Shown: one piece after another, positions 6,032-6,372 of the stretch | How the letters are laid out: every line of letters begins with the position of its first letter | How positions within the stretch are numbered: position 1 is the first letter of the stretch | NCBI GenBank assembly: GCA_946885815.1 | Contig: CAMPHE010000108.1 | Coordinates: 1-6,372, forward strand | Source: an uncultured Arenimonas sp. | GTDB taxonomy: Bacteria; Pseudomonadota; Gammaproteobacteria; Xanthomonadales; Xanthomonadaceae | Direction of reading: 5' to 3' | Length of the DNA stretch: 6,372 bases | Translations under genes and position numbers: made by a program | Notes under the pieces: model-generated | What the model saw: only the letters and a program-made list of their open reading frames with translations | The model's database searches: none | What the model was told of the DNA's origin: nothing

Positions 6032-6372
6032 ATGACCAGATCGATCCAGGACGCCTACATCGTCGCCGCCACCCGCACGCCGGTCGGCAAGGCCCCGCGC
6101 GGCGTCTTCCGCAATACCCGCCCCGACGATCTGCTGGCGCACGTACTGCGCGAAACGGTCGCGCTCGCGCCGGGCATCGACCTGTCGCGCCTCGACGACG
6201 CGATCATCGGCTGCGCGATGCCCGAGGGCGAACAGGGCATGAATGTGGCCCGCATCGGCGTGCTGCTGGCCGGCCTGCCCGATACGGTCGCCGCGCAGAC
6301 GATCAACCGCTTCTGTTCGTCGGGGCTGCAGGCCGTGGCGCTCGCGGCCGATCGCATCCGCCTCGGCGAGGC
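6032..6372 (+). CDS. fadA: Acetyl-CoA C-acyltransferase (3-ketoacyl-CoA thiolase), N-terminal part
   Basis: The first 113 codons are present and the gene runs off the right edge. I translated it by hand from the ATG at 6032. It opens with the thiolase signature [20 protein letters not shown] (7-26). The acyl-accepting nucleophile is Cys95 in [12 protein letters not shown] (90-101), the standard active-site block near residue 90. The downstream catalytic His and Cys lie outside the window, so completeness cannot be judged. The enzyme cleaves 3-ketoacyl-CoA with CoA to give acetyl-CoA and a shortened acyl-CoA, completing the cycle begun by the preceding gene. An acetoacetyl-CoA thiolase (biosynthetic type) is the alternative, but the fadN-like neighbour 19 bp upstream and the PsrA-like regulator favour a degradative role. 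Confidence 0.95.
   Translation, partial: MTRSIQDAYIVAATRTPVGKAPRGVFRNTRPDDLLAHVLRETVALAPGIDLSRLDDAIIGCAMPEGEQGMNVARIGVLLAGLPDTVAAQTINRFCSSGLQAVALAADRIRLGE

Noticed and set aside
4431..6035. 534-codon open frame on the plus strand, in a second frame of the fadN-like gene
   Set aside because: Extremely Arg/Gly-rich shadow frame. The gene's true frame is continuous through the whole stretch, so no frameshift is needed.

Overview
The window is high-GC DNA, about two thirds G+C by eye, with strongly G/C-ending codons. It looks like a chromosomal segment from a gammaproteobacterium, most likely the Xanthomonadaceae/Lysobacteraceae (Xanthomonas, Lysobacter or Luteimonas type). That assignment is an inference from the gene order ndk-rlmN-pilW(pilF)-rodZ, the N-terminally extended RlmN, and a PsrA-like regulator beside a FadN-type beta-oxidation gene. 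I see no RNA gene, mobile element, CRISPR array or prophage gene.

Left half (1-2748, minus strand): a tight housekeeping operon read right to left. ndk (nucleoside diphosphate kinase) comes first, followed after 26 bp by rlmN (radical-SAM 23S rRNA A2503 methyltransferase). pilW/pilF (type IV pilus pilotin, TPR lipoprotein) overlaps rlmN by 11 bp. rodZ (MreB-binding cell-shape protein) overlaps pilW by one base in a TGATG junction and runs off the left edge. A TAGAAT -10 box lies about 37 bases upstream of ndk.

Middle (2749-2965): a 217-bp intergenic region between divergent transcription units. It holds the ndk promoter on the left. On the right are a perfect TTGACA hexamer, a 17-bp near-palindrome, a perfect 13-bp palindrome and a PsrA-like CCAAC-N4-GTTTG site just before the regulator gene.

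Right half (2966-6372, plus strand): a fatty-acid beta-oxidation operon. It consists of a PsrA-like TetR repressor, a 789-residue FadN-type bifunctional 3-hydroxyacyl-CoA dehydrogenase/enoyl-CoA hydratase, and the start of a thiolase (fadA type) that runs off the right edge. Together the two enzymes would carry out hydration, oxidation and thiolysis of acyl-CoAs. The repressor is inferred to sense long-chain acyl groups and to control itself and the enzymes.

I do not see a previously undescribed system. The items most worth checking are the dense set of operator-like sites in front of the regulator and a sharply bounded AT-rich, rare-codon patch (about 3952-4083) inside the catalytic core of the dehydrogenase gene.
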